NCBI RefSeq assembly: GCF_019218885.1
Contig: NZ_JAHUWT010000002.1
Coordinates: 310,001 to 374,000, forward strand
Direction: 5' to 3'
From: Bordetella sp. BOR01
GTDB taxonomy: Bacteria > Pseudomonadota > Gammaproteobacteria > Burkholderiales > Burkholderiaceae_B
Length of the DNA: 64,000 nt
The notes beneath the pieces were generated by a model that did no database searches, had not been told where the DNA came from, and saw only the letters and a program-made list of their open reading frames with translations. The translations under genes were made by a program, and so were the position numbers. Positions 17,191 to 25,685 of this stretch are shown here, piece after piece. Numbering within the stretch: position 1 is the stretch's first letter; each line of letters opens with the position of its first letter.

Positions 17191-18578
17191 ACGATGCCGA
17201 CCTGTGCCTGCTTGGCCTGTCCGAGGCATCGACGCTCATTCACAGCCAGGATCTGTCGCCGGTTCGGTATACGCAGGCGCTGCTGAGCCGGATTGCCCAG
17301 GAAGATGAGCAATTGCATGCTTTCATCAGTGTCACCGCAGATATCGCACTGGACGAGGCCCAGGCCGCCGAGAGCGATATCAGGGCCGGAAAATGGCGCG
17401 GTCCGCTGCATGGCATGCCGTATGCGCTGAAAGACATCATCGATTACGCAGGTGTACCCACCACGGCGCAATCCCGGTTATTGGCCGACAACATTGCCAA
17501 GGACGGCGCGGGTGTCGTTCAGAAACTCAAGAACCAGGGGGCCGTACTCTTGGGAAAACTGAGTACGGATGAGTTTGCCTGCGGCGGATACCCCATCGAT
17601 TGCCCCTGGCCCGCACCGCGAAATCCGTGGAACCCCGACTACATCACGGCGGGATCCTCCAGCGGTAGCGCTGTCGCGGTTGCGGCCCGCATGGTTCCCT
17701 TGTCGCTGGGTACCGACACCAATGGATCCATACGGAATCCGGCGGCCCGCTGCGGCATTGTGGGCCTCAAGCCCACCTATGGCCGCGTCAGCCGAAGCGG
17801 CGTGATTCCGTTGGCGCCGACGATGGACCATGTCGGCCCAATGACGCGTACGGTGGCAGACAATGCCTTGGCGTTGCAGGCCATGATGGGAAGCGATCCG
17901 GCAGACCCGGCAACTAACGGCCGCTCCTGTGCTGACGTCACTCGTTATGCTTCCGATTTGAACGGCTTGCGCATCGCGGTCGCGCGCAATGTCTATATGG
18001 AAGATCCGGCCGCGGACGCCGAACAGGTAGAGGGCATAGAAGAACTGGTTCGGGTGTTGGCCCAGGGCGGCGCCATCGTCCATGAAGTACGCGTTCCCGC
18101 ACTTCGAAAATACAACCTTCTTTCACGGCTATTGCTAAGCATCGAGGCTTATGCCATCCATGAGCCCTGGCTGCGTTCGGATCCGCAAAGCTATGGAACC
18201 CGATGCCGGGAACGCTTGCTGCAAGGCGCCTTCCTGACCGCCGCCGATCATGCCCGCGCTCAAGAATTGCGCAGGCAATATACCGCAGAGCTCTCGGCGC
18301 TTTTCGCGGATACGGATCTATTGGTTACCGCGTCGGGCTACGATGCCACCCCGAAGGTAAGCGACCTGGAGTCGTTCCTGAAGACCTACGAGCGCCAGGT
18401 GCGGATGCCCTTCAACCTGACCGGACATCCCGCCTTGGTCCTGCCTACCGGGTTCTCAAGAAAAACAGGCATGCCCCTGTCTGCACAGATCGTGGGCCAT
18501 CATTTCGACGAAGCCACCATCTATCGTGCCGCAAGCTTCTATGAACAAATCAAGCCTTGGCACAAGCAGTGTCCGTGA
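17187..18578 (+). CDS. Amidase-signature family amidase
   Basis: The 463-residue product is a standard-length amidase: catalytic Lys82 in ALKD, the [15 protein letters not shown] loop, and nucleophile Ser181 in [12 protein letters not shown], followed by [14 protein letters not shown]. It is typical of the AtzE/GatA-like group. The GTG start overlaps the stop of the small 78-residue protein, its likely partner. The gene closes the operon that begins at 11016 and ends 6 bp before the convergent SDR gene. In context it probably hydrolyses an amide generated by, or feeding into, the dimethylformamidase-like and carbamoylase steps. It is not a tRNA amidotransferase subunit, because no gatB is present and the context is catabolic. 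Confidence 0.9.
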   Translation: MNDADLCLLGLSEASTLIHSQDLSPVRYTQALLSRIAQEDEQLHAFISVTADIALDEAQAAESDIRAGKWRGPLHGMPYALKDIIDYAGVPTTAQSRLLADNIAKDGAGVVQKLKNQGAVLLGKLSTDEFACGGYPIDCPWPAPRNPWNPDYITAGSSSGSAVAVAARMVPLSLGTDTNGSIRNPAARCGIVGLKPTYGRVSRSGVIPLAPTMDHVGPMTRTVADNALALQAMMGSDPADPATNGRSCADVTRYASDLNGLRIAVARNVYMEDPAADAEQVEGIEELVRVLAQGGAIVHEVRVPALRKYNLLSRLLLSIEAYAIHEPWLRSDPQSYGTRCRERLLQGAFLTAADHARAQELRRQYTAELSALFADTDLLVTASGYDATPKVSDLESFLKTYERQVRMPFNLTGHPALVLPTGFSRKTGMPLSAQIVGHHFDEATIYRAASFYEQIKPWHKQCP

Positions 18579-18584
18579 TGGTGC

Positions 18585-19418
18585 TCAGCCGTCCGTCGAA
18601 ACCGTAACGGCCTCCCATGCGCCGATTTCACTCGTCAATGCCGACAGCTTGTCTCGCACGAGCCCGACAGCATCGCTACCGAGCAAAAGATGCGCGGGCG
18701 GGCGATCCGCAGCAATGGCGGCCAGCATCGCGTGCGCCGCTTTGACGGGGTCTCCCGATTGCTTGCCGCTTTTTTCCTCGCGGGCTTTGCGAATGGGGTC
18801 AAAGATATCGTCATAATCTGAAATCGAGCGGGGCGTGCGTGTCATCGAACGGCCCGCCCAGTCGGTACGGAACGAACCCGGCGCCACGGCAGTCACAGCG
18901 ATACCCAGGGGGGCAACCTCTTTGCCGAGCGCTTCCGAGATGCCTTCCAGCGCGAATTTGCTTCCGCAGTAATAAGCGATTCCCGGCATGGTGATGTAGC
19001 CGCCCATCGACGTGATATTCAGGATATGGCCACGCCGACGCTTACGCATGAACGGCAGGACGGCCTTCATCATGGCGACGGCGCCAAATACATTGACATC
19101 GAACTGCCGGCGCAGCTCGGACAAGGGCGATTCTTCCATGGTGCCCTCGTGGCCGTAGCCGGCATTGTTGACCAGGACATCGATGGGCCCCACGCTCGCC
19201 TCGATGTCCGCCACGACGCCGTCGATGGCCCCGAAGTCGGTTACGTCGAGTACACGTCCAACGGCAGCATCTGCCGACAAGGCCTCGAAATCGCCTCTTG
19301 CCTGCGTACTCCTTACCGTACCCACGACTTTATGACCCGTCGCCAGCGCTTCTTGCGCGAGTGCGCGGCCAAAGCCGCTGCTGACACCGGTGATGAGCAG
19401 GATTTTGCTGGATGCCAT
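18585..19418 (-). CDS. SDR family oxidoreductase
   Basis: The 277-residue product is a classical short-chain dehydrogenase/reductase: nucleotide-binding TGVSSGFG at residues 10-17, the NNAG motif, and the catalytic Ser (NITSMGG) and Tyr-x3-Lys (YCGSK). The missing acidic residue after the second strand and a following Arg suggest NADP preference, which is tentative. It is divergent from an AraC-type regulator with 94 bp between the two starts, a very common pairing in which the regulator controls the reductase. The substrate cannot be inferred. Confidence 0.92.
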   Translation of the reverse strand: MASSKILLITGVSSGFGRALAQEALATGHKVVGTVRSTQARGDFEALSADAAVGRVLDVTDFGAIDGVVADIEASVGPIDVLVNNAGYGHEGTMEESPLSELRRQFDVNVFGAVAMMKAVLPFMRKRRRGHILNITSMGGYITMPGIAYYCGSKFALEGISEALGKEVAPLGIAVTAVAPGSFRTDWAGRSMTRTPRSISDYDDIFDPIRKAREEKSGKQSGDPVKAAHAMLAAIAADRPPAHLLLGSDAVGLVRDKLSALTSEIGAWEAVTVSTDG

Positions 19419-19512
19419 TGAAGCTACTCCCGAATCTTGATTAGAGAGTGCATACTAGTCTGATGAAAAAAGCTTTATAAGCCAAATTTCGCTGAATTTC
19501 TTGCCTAAAACT

Positions 19513-20484
19513 ATGAGCACCAAGCACGCCTTGACTCAGCTTCCGGATCCGTCTTCTCGAAGCCGGCAACGCATGGTCGCGCTGCTGCGCGCGTTGGCTC
19601 CCGACGAGGGCTACACCCTGACCGCGCTGCCTGGCGTCCGCATCCTGCGCTCGAACCGGGCGCTGTCGCGCACGCCGGTCCTGTACGATCCCGGCATCGT
19701 GATTGTTTGCCAGGGCCGCAAGCGAGGCTATTTCGGCGGCCAACTCTATCTTTACGACCAGCGCCACTACCTGGTCGTGTCCGTGCCCGTGCCTTTCAGC
19801 ATGGAAACCGACGCAACGCCGCAGCGCCCGCTGTTGGCACTGTATCTGCACCTGGATTTCACCATGGCTGCCGAATTGGCCGCGCAGATCGACCGCACAG
19901 GCATGGCGGAACACGAGCAAGCCCCCCAGAGCATGATGTCGACACCGATGGATGACGCGATGCAGGCGTCCGTATTGCGCCTGCTCGAAGCGATGCACCG
20001 TCCGCTCGAAGCCGCTGTGCTGGGCCCGGGGTTGCTGCGCGAACTGTATTTCCGCGTGCTCTCCGGAGCCCAGGGAAGCTCGATGAGAGCAGCCTTGGCG
20101 ATGCGAGGGCAGTTCGGCCGGATAGGCAGGTCAATACGCCTTATCCATGCCGGCTACGCGCAACCCCTGGACGTAACGCAACTGGCCGAAGAAGCGGGTA
20201 TGAGCATTCCAAGCTTCCACAGCCATTTCAAGGCGGTCACGCAAGTCTCGCCGATGCAGTATGTGAAGTCGACGCGGCTGCATCAGGCACGCCTGTTGAT
20301 GGTGCGCCAGGACCTGAGCGCAGAGGCGGCGGGTCACGCCGTGGGTTACACGAGCCCGTCGCAGTTCAGCAGGGAATTCAAGCGCCTGTTCGGCCTGACG
20401 CCAGCCGCAGAGGCGAACCGTATGCGCAAGAGCTTTGCCATCCCGGCAGTATTCGCTGATGCAAGCTATGTCTCGTCGCACTGA
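19513..20484 (+). CDS. AraC family regulator (AraC_N + HTH)
   Basis: The 323-residue product has the AraC_N sensor region (RILRSNRALSRTPVLYDPGIVIVCQGRKRGY, residues about 40-75) and a C-terminal double helix-turn-helix (DVTQLAEEAGMSIPSFHSHF, then SAEAAGHAVGYTSPSQFSREFKRLFG). ATG 19513 is preferred to an in-frame TTG at 19501. It is divergently oriented to the SDR gene, which is its probable target; activation by an aldehyde or similar compound is common for such pairs but not shown here. Confidence 0.92.
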   Translation: MSTKHALTQLPDPSSRSRQRMVALLRALAPDEGYTLTALPGVRILRSNRALSRTPVLYDPGIVIVCQGRKRGYFGGQLYLYDQRHYLVVSVPVPFSMETDATPQRPLLALYLHLDFTMAAELAAQIDRTGMAEHEQAPQSMMSTPMDDAMQASVLRLLEAMHRPLEAAVLGPGLLRELYFRVLSGAQGSSMRAALAMRGQFGRIGRSIRLIHAGYAQPLDVTQLAEEAGMSIPSFHSHFKAVTQVSPMQYVKSTRLHQARLLMVRQDLSAEAAGHAVGYTSPSQFSREFKRLFGLTPAAEANRMRKSFAIPAVFADASYVSSH

Positions 20485-20939
20485 GCTTGCCGCGTTTCTG
20501 GCGATGGTGCCTGTTTCAGCCAGCCGCGCGCGGCGGTCGTCGCGGGGCCAGCGGTCCAGCGTGACAGACGGGGCGTGACGTGCTGTACCGCCTGCACTAC
20601 CACTGGCGCGCCCTCGACAGTTTCGGCGCGTCGGGCGTAGTAGGCCACGTCTTCGATGCGATAAGGGCAAGCCCATGAAGCATCTGCTGCAGCTGGACGC
20701 CGCGCGACAAAATCGTGGGCGCCGTGGGGGTGTCGGGAGACACCTCGGACAATGATGAGGCCGCGCTGGTGCCGGCGGTGCAGGCGGTGGGCCTGGTGGC
20801 CGATACGGGCGATGCCCCGGCTTGAGAAATCGGCATGATGGCGCGGTGACTTCGGCCGAATATTCTTATAAAGCCAGCGTATAACAAAGTGATATTTTGG
20901 CCGTTGTCACAGTAGATTCGTTCTGTTCAGATATAAGGC
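20485..20939. other. 455-bp gene-poor gap with degraded coding remnant and operon promoter region
   Basis: Between the AraC stop and the ABC permease start there is no intact gene. The stretch 20703-20825 is the C-terminal end of a lost HbpS/GlcG-type protein (listed separately). The left 200 bp are GC-rich with no supported frame. The last 80 bp are AT-richer (around TTATAAAG and GATATTTTGG) and probably hold the promoter of the transporter operon. Confidence 0.5.
20703..20825 (+). pseudogene. Remnant of a HbpS/GlcG-type (DUF336) heme-binding protein
   Basis: Forty codons ending in TGA encode a peptide with GAVGVSGDTSDNDEAALV followed by VQAVGLVAD, the very characteristic C-terminal end of the HbpS/GlcG family (usually about 135-150 residues). 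In the same frame a stop lies at 20676-20678 and nothing upstream continues the family sequence, so the gene has lost its first three quarters. It is a fossil of an earlier gene order between the SDR/AraC pair and the transporter operon. Confidence 0.65.
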
Positions 20940-21893
20940 ATGCACATTGAGTATTTTCTCAAGCGGGTGCTTTATATCGTCCTGATACTGGTCTTCGTAT
21001 CCGCGCTGATATTCTTTCTCACCCAGGTCCTTCCAGGCAATGCCGCCCAGATGATTTTGGGCGAGCATGCCACGCCGGAACAGGTTGCCGCGCTCAGCGC
21101 CCGGATGCACCTGGATCGCCCGGCGTACGTCCAGTACGCAGACTGGGCGCTGGGCATCCTCAAGGGCGATTGGGGCACCTCTTTCTCGATCGGGCAGCCG
21201 GTGCTTGGCCTGGCGCTGACTGCCTTGGGCCGCTCGGCGTTGCTCGGGATCGTGGCTCTGGTGCTGGTTACGCTCGTCGCGATTCCCTTGGGCGTGATCG
21301 CGGCAGCGCGGCGGGCAGGCCCCATCGACGTCGGTGTCAGCGTCACGTCCTACATCGGTGTTGCGCTGCCGGAATTCGTGACCGCCACCTTGTTGCTGGT
21401 GCTCTTCGCACGGCCCGAGTTGGGCTTGTTTCCGGCTGGCGGCTATAAGGCCATTTCGGAAGGCGGCTTCTGGGCGTTCGCCAGCCATCTGATCCTGCCC
21501 GCAATCACGCTGACGATAGTGATGACGGCCCACATATCGCGGCAGACACGATCCGAAATGGTCGAAGTCCTGGAAAGCGACTACGTCCGTACCGCAAGGC
21601 TGAAGGGGCTGTCCAATCGCGCCGTGCTGTGGCGGCACGCGCTGCCCAACAGCTTGCTGCCCACCATCACCATCATCGCGCTGGATGTCGGCTATCTGAT
21701 CGGCGGCATTCTGGTCGTCGAGGAAGTTTTTGCCTATCCGGGAATCGGCCGTCTCATGGTGCTCGCGATCCAGAATCGCGACCTGCCGTTGATTCAATGC
21801 ATCGCCCTGCTGATGTCGGCCATCTACGCCTTCGCCAACCTCGCTGCGGACCTCTCCTATGCCTGGCTCGACAAGCGCATCCAATATGAATGA
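20940..21893 (+). CDS. Peptide/nickel-type ABC transporter permease (DppB-like)
   Basis: The 317-residue product is an integral membrane permease: first helix near residues 8-30 (VLYIVLILVFVSALIFFLTQ), an extracytoplasmic loop, then five further helices and the cytoplasmic coupling motif in ESDYVRTARLKGLSNRAVLWRHALPN. That layout is diagnostic of the DppB/OppB group. It heads a run of six genes with overlapping or near-overlapping ends: this gene, DppC-like permease, fused ATPase, M24 hydrolase, binding protein, LysR. The importer therefore probably brings in the substrate of the M24 enzyme. Confidence 0.92.
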   Translation: MHIEYFLKRVLYIVLILVFVSALIFFLTQVLPGNAAQMILGEHATPEQVAALSARMHLDRPAYVQYADWALGILKGDWGTSFSIGQPVLGLALTALGRSALLGIVALVLVTLVAIPLGVIAAARRAGPIDVGVSVTSYIGVALPEFVTATLLLVLFARPELGLFPAGGYKAISEGGFWAFASHLILPAITLTIVMTAHISRQTRSEMVEVLESDYVRTARLKGLSNRAVLWRHALPNSLLPTITIIALDVGYLIGGILVVEEVFAYPGIGRLMVLAIQNRDLPLIQCIALLMSAIYAFANLAADLSYAWLDKRIQYE

Positions 21894-22749
21894 ACCCCGC
21901 CGGCACACGGGCTTGCACCTGCCTGGCTGGCTAGGCCGCCTCCTGTCCAACCCGCTGGGGCTGGCCGGCAGCCTGCTCATGCTCGCTTTGGTCGTACTGA
22001 TCGTATTCGGCCCGTCGCTGGCGCCTTACGATCCGGAGGCGTTCCACATCACCAAGCGCCTATCGGGGCCCACTTCCGACTTCTGGCTGGGCACTGATAA
22101 CTTCGGGCGCGATATTCTTAGCCGGCTCTTGCACGGCGCGCGCCCCACGATCCTGTTCGGTATCGCGGCGACGGCGCTGGGCACGACCATCGGTGCCCCG
22201 ATTGGCCTGATCGCCGGTTTCATCGGAGGCCGCACCGATAGCGCCATCATGCGCGCGGTAGACGTCGTCATGGCCGTGCCGAACTTGATCCTGATATTGC
22301 TGATCGTGACGGTGCTGGGCGCCAGCACGACCAACGCCATCGTTGCCGTGGCATTGACGTTTGCGCCGGGCCTGGCGCGGATCACGCGCAGCGCGGTCCT
22401 TTCGGTACGCGAACGGGAGTTCGTCCAGGCGTGCGTGGCGCGCGGTGAATCCGCCCGCTACATCATGTTCCGCGAGATCTTGCCGGTCGTCGTTGCCCCT
22501 ATCCTGATCGAGGCGTCGATCCGGGTCGGCCTGGCCATCATGCTCGGCGCAACCCTGAGCTACCTGGGCCTGGGCGCGCAGCCGCCGGCATCCGACTGGG
22601 GCTTGCTGATCGCCAACGCCCGCGAGTTCATATTCCGCAATCCGTGGTTGGTGTTCTGGCCCAGCGTCGCGATTGTGCTGGCGACGATCGGCTTCAATAT
22701 GTTCGGCGACGGCCTGCGCGATGCCATGAACGTGAGGGCGGCGCGATGA
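21886..22749 (+). CDS. Peptide/nickel-type ABC transporter permease (DppC-like)
   Basis: The 287-residue product has the DppC/OppC signature: an N-terminal helix (AGSLLMLALVVLIVFGPSLA), the FWLGTDNFGRDILSRLLHGAR motif, and the coupling segment REREFVQACVARGESARYI. ATG 21886 overlaps the end of the DppB-like gene by 8 nt, a tight coupling that favours it over an upstream in-frame ATG at 21859. It forms the transmembrane channel with the preceding protein. Its stop overlaps the ATPase start (ATGA). Confidence 0.92.
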   Translation: MNEPRRHTGLHLPGWLGRLLSNPLGLAGSLLMLALVVLIVFGPSLAPYDPEAFHITKRLSGPTSDFWLGTDNFGRDILSRLLHGARPTILFGIAATALGTTIGAPIGLIAGFIGGRTDSAIMRAVDVVMAVPNLILILLIVTVLGASTTNAIVAVALTFAPGLARITRSAVLSVREREFVQACVARGESARYIMFREILPVVVAPILIEASIRVGLAIMLGATLSYLGLGAQPPASDWGLLIANAREFIFRNPWLVFWPSVAIVLATIGFNMFGDGLRDAMNVRAAR

Positions 22750-24455
22750 ACAGCGCGTTGCCGAAAGGCGCGGAACTGCTCATAGACGATTTGCGCATCG
22801 GCTATCGTAGCGGCACGCAGGTGCGGATGGCCCTTGACGGTGTTTCGTTGCGGGTGGCGCCGGGAGAAGTGCTCGGGCTGGTGGGCGAGTCGGGATCGGG
22901 AAAGAGCACGCTGGCTTATTCGGTCCTGAGATATCTGGGGCGCCGCGCACGGATCGAGTCGGGAACGATCCGTATCGATGGCATGGACGTGCAGGGGGCG
23001 TCGCCCGAACAATTGCGCACGATCCGCCGCAGCGTGGTGTCCATGGTGTACCAGGACCCCGCAGCGTCGCTCAACCCCACGATGAGCCTGGGCCGGCAGC
23101 TGCTCGAAAGCATACGCCTGCGCAGCCAGGCATCGGATGAGGAAAATATCCGGACCGCTCATGAGCTGTTGACCCGGGTCAACCTGGCCGACCCGCCAGC
23201 GATGATGAAGCGCTTTCCCCATCAGGTGTCGGGCGGCCAGAAGCAACGCATCCTGATTGCGATGGCTTTCGCGACACGTCCACGCTTGATGATCTGCGAC
23301 GAGCCCACCACGGCGCTTGATGTCACCACCGCCGCCCAGGTTCTGGACCTGCTGCGCGAGCTGATGGTAGAGACAGGCGTATCGGTTCTATACATCAGCC
23401 ACGACCTGACGACGATTGCACGGATCGCCGACCGCGTCGCCGTGCTCGACCATGGAAAAATCGTCGAAACCGGCGGCACCGCCACGCTGCTGAAGGCTCC
23501 CGCCCATCCGTACACGCGCAAGCTGCTTTCCAGCGTCGTCAATTCCCCGCGGCAGACGGTACGCCGGCGAGTGCTGTTCGATGATGATGCCGTGGTGGAA
23601 GGTGTGGCGTCGACGGCAAGTGACCGGCCGCGCCCCGTCCTCCCCGCTGATGGGCCCGCGTTGCTTGAAGTGCGGCAGCTCGGCGTGACCTACGGACGCG
23701 AACGGGTGCTGGACCGCCTGCGCGGCAAGCCACCCGTGCTTCTGAAAGCGGTCGACGACGTCAGTCTTTCGATCAGGCCTGGCGAGACGCTCGGCCTGGT
23801 TGGAGAAAGCGGTTGCGGGAAATCGACGTTGTCCAGGGCGCTTGCCGGACTGGTCTCATTCAATGGCGAGATCGCATTGGAAGGACGCGCTTATGGCTCG
23901 GTGCAGGCGCTGGACCAGCACTATCGCGACGCGATCCAGATCGTGTTCCAACATCCGGACGCCGCGCTCAACCCCAAGCACAGCATCGGCCAGATATTGG
24001 CCCGCCCCGCGGCAAGACGCGACGGGCTGGCGGCAAAGGCATTGCGGGTGCGCGTTCACGAGCTGCTGGATATGGTGCGGCTGCCGTACCACTACGCCCA
24101 GCGGCTTCCGCATGAACTTTCAGGTGGCGAAAAGCAGCGGGTGTGCATTGCCCGCGCTTTCGCCGCACGCCCCAGCCTGGTCATCTGCGACGAGATCACT
24201 TCGGCGCTGGATGTGACGATCCAGGGCGCCATCCTGAATCTCCTGGCCGATCTGCAAGACGAGAGCGGCATGTCTTACTTGTTCATATCGCATGACCTGC
24301 ACGTCGTCCGGCACGTCGCCGACCGCATCGCAGTCATGTATCTGGGGCAGTTCGTCGAAACCTGGGAAACGCTGGGGAATAGGGCGCCCACGCATCCCTA
24401 TACCACTGCGCTTTTCCGCGCCATGCCCATGCTTGAACAAGCCAACTCCAATTGA
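22746..24455 (+). CDS. Double ATP-binding protein of a peptide-type ABC transporter (DppD-DppF fusion)
   Basis: The 569-residue product contains two complete ABC ATPase domains. The first (about 15-260) has Walker A GESGSGKST, signature VSGGQKQR and Walker B LMICDEPTT. The second (about 310-560) has GESGCGKST, LSGGEKQR and LVICDEITS. In most systems these are two proteins, DppD and DppF; fused forms occur in proteobacteria. It powers the two permeases before it. The start overlaps the DppC-like stop (ATGA); the frame extending upstream lies inside the permease gene and is rejected. Confidence 0.93.
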   Translation: MNSALPKGAELLIDDLRIGYRSGTQVRMALDGVSLRVAPGEVLGLVGESGSGKSTLAYSVLRYLGRRARIESGTIRIDGMDVQGASPEQLRTIRRSVVSMVYQDPAASLNPTMSLGRQLLESIRLRSQASDEENIRTAHELLTRVNLADPPAMMKRFPHQVSGGQKQRILIAMAFATRPRLMICDEPTTALDVTTAAQVLDLLRELMVETGVSVLYISHDLTTIARIADRVAVLDHGKIVETGGTATLLKAPAHPYTRKLLSSVVNSPRQTVRRRVLFDDDAVVEGVASTASDRPRPVLPADGPALLEVRQLGVTYGRERVLDRLRGKPPVLLKAVDDVSLSIRPGETLGLVGESGCGKSTLSRALAGLVSFNGEIALEGRAYGSVQALDQHYRDAIQIVFQHPDAALNPKHSIGQILARPAARRDGLAAKALRVRVHELLDMVRLPYHYAQRLPHELSGGEKQRVCIARAFAARPSLVICDEITSALDVTIQGAILNLLADLQDESGMSYLFISHDLHVVRHVADRIAVMYLGQFVETWETLGNRAPTHPYTTALFRAMPMLEQANSN

Positions 24456-24467
24456 AGGCAACCAGCG

Positions 24468-25634
24468 ATGAATATGAATGACGACGCGTGGGCAATGCCC
24501 GTCGCTGAACTCGAACGGCGCCGCGACGGCGTCCTGGCATGGATGTCGAAGAACGATGTCCCGATCGTGGCGGTCACCGACCCCGAAAGCGTGCTCTACC
24601 TGACCGGCATCAGCCTGGGCGGCAGGCCGCGCGGCAAGGCCCTGCTGCTGGCCGAAGATGGCCGTCACCTGTTCGTCACGCGATCGCTGGAGTGCCACTG
24701 GCAGGACCACTGGGCCAGCCGCAGCTGGTGCAAGGTCTGGGCCTTGCACGGCGACGACGAGACGCTGGCCCAGGCGCTCGCGTTCAATGCGACGGTCCTG
24801 GCCGGCAAGAATCCACGCAGGATCGGGCTGGAACTCTCGCGGCCCGGGCTTTCGTACGTAGAGGCACGGCAGCTGGGCGCGGTCGCACAGGACCAGGTAG
24901 ATGTCAGCGGCGCCATCATCGCCTTGCGTCGTATCAAGTCATCGAGCGAACTCAAGGCGATGCGCCGTGCAGGCGAATTGAGCATGGCCGGCGTCACGGC
25001 CGCGGCCCAGGCCATCCGCGCGGGGGGCAACGGCGCAGACGCGACGGCCGCCGCGTTCGCGGCATTGATCGGCGGAGCGGGCGGCCAGTCACCCGTTTCG
25101 GGCCCCCACGTGACCTCGGGTACACGAACCGCCATGGCGCACAGCGCCTGGGACCACGCGGTTCCGCAACAGGGCGATAGTGTGGTGTTCGTCATGACGG
25201 GTACGTGCGAACGCTATACCGCGCCCATCGAATGGACTTGCGTGCGCGGCGAACCCGATCGGCTCCGCGCCAGGATGATCGATGCGTGCACGCAGGCGGC
25301 CGATGCGGTCATGCAAGGGTTGCGCCCCGGGATGACGTCGCACGAAGGTGATCTGCTGTGCCGCCGGGTTATCGAAGACGCGGGTTTCGCCGCGCATTTC
25401 ATGAACCGGGCCGCTTATGGCATCGGCCTGTCTGCGCAAGCCAGCTGGATGGAAAGCCTGGTCCAGCTCAAGCCGGACGATCATTCAGAGATCGTTCCCG
25501 GCATGACCATGCACCTGGTCCCGGCCCTTCATGTGCCTGGCCACGGCTTCATCATACGGAGCATGGCATTCGAGGTTACCGCCACGGGATGCGCGTCGCT
25601 GCGCCCGCCCATGGCCGTGGAAACCGCTATTTGA
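24468..25634 (+). CDS. M24-fold (pita-bread) hydrolase lacking metal ligands, ectoine-hydrolase/creatinase-like
   Basis: The 388-residue product has the creatinase N-terminal domain and the pita-bread C-terminal domain of family M24, but the usual metal ligands are absent. Where aminopeptidases have Asp-x-Gly and a second Asp before Ile-Thr-Arg-Thr, this protein has VMTGTCERYTAPIEWT. The HGIG His is replaced in AAYGIGLS, and the final Glu motifs read MTMHLVPALH and FIIRSMAFEV. The same substitutions occur in metal-free relatives such as ectoine hydrolase DoeA and creatinase, so it is likely an amide or ring hydrolase rather than a peptidase. It sits inside a peptide-type ABC importer operon, 12 bp after the ATPase. 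A second ATG at 24474 is possible. Confidence 0.8.
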   Translation: MNMNDDAWAMPVAELERRRDGVLAWMSKNDVPIVAVTDPESVLYLTGISLGGRPRGKALLLAEDGRHLFVTRSLECHWQDHWASRSWCKVWALHGDDETLAQALAFNATVLAGKNPRRIGLELSRPGLSYVEARQLGAVAQDQVDVSGAIIALRRIKSSSELKAMRRAGELSMAGVTAAAQAIRAGGNGADATAAAFAALIGGAGGQSPVSGPHVTSGTRTAMAHSAWDHAVPQQGDSVVFVMTGTCERYTAPIEWTCVRGEPDRLRARMIDACTQAADAVMQGLRPGMTSHEGDLLCRRVIEDAGFAAHFMNRAAYGIGLSAQASWMESLVQLKPDDHSEIVPGMTMHLVPALHVPGHGFIIRSMAFEVTATGCASLRPPMAVETAI

Positions 25635-25685
25635 CGCAGCCCTGCCGTGCCTGTCCGTTCAACTCAACCAACAGGGGAACACACC

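Noticed and set aside
20466-20676. Coding frames on the minus strand after the AraC gene
   Set aside because: Short frames without recognisable family; they overlap the end of the AraC gene and a degraded region.
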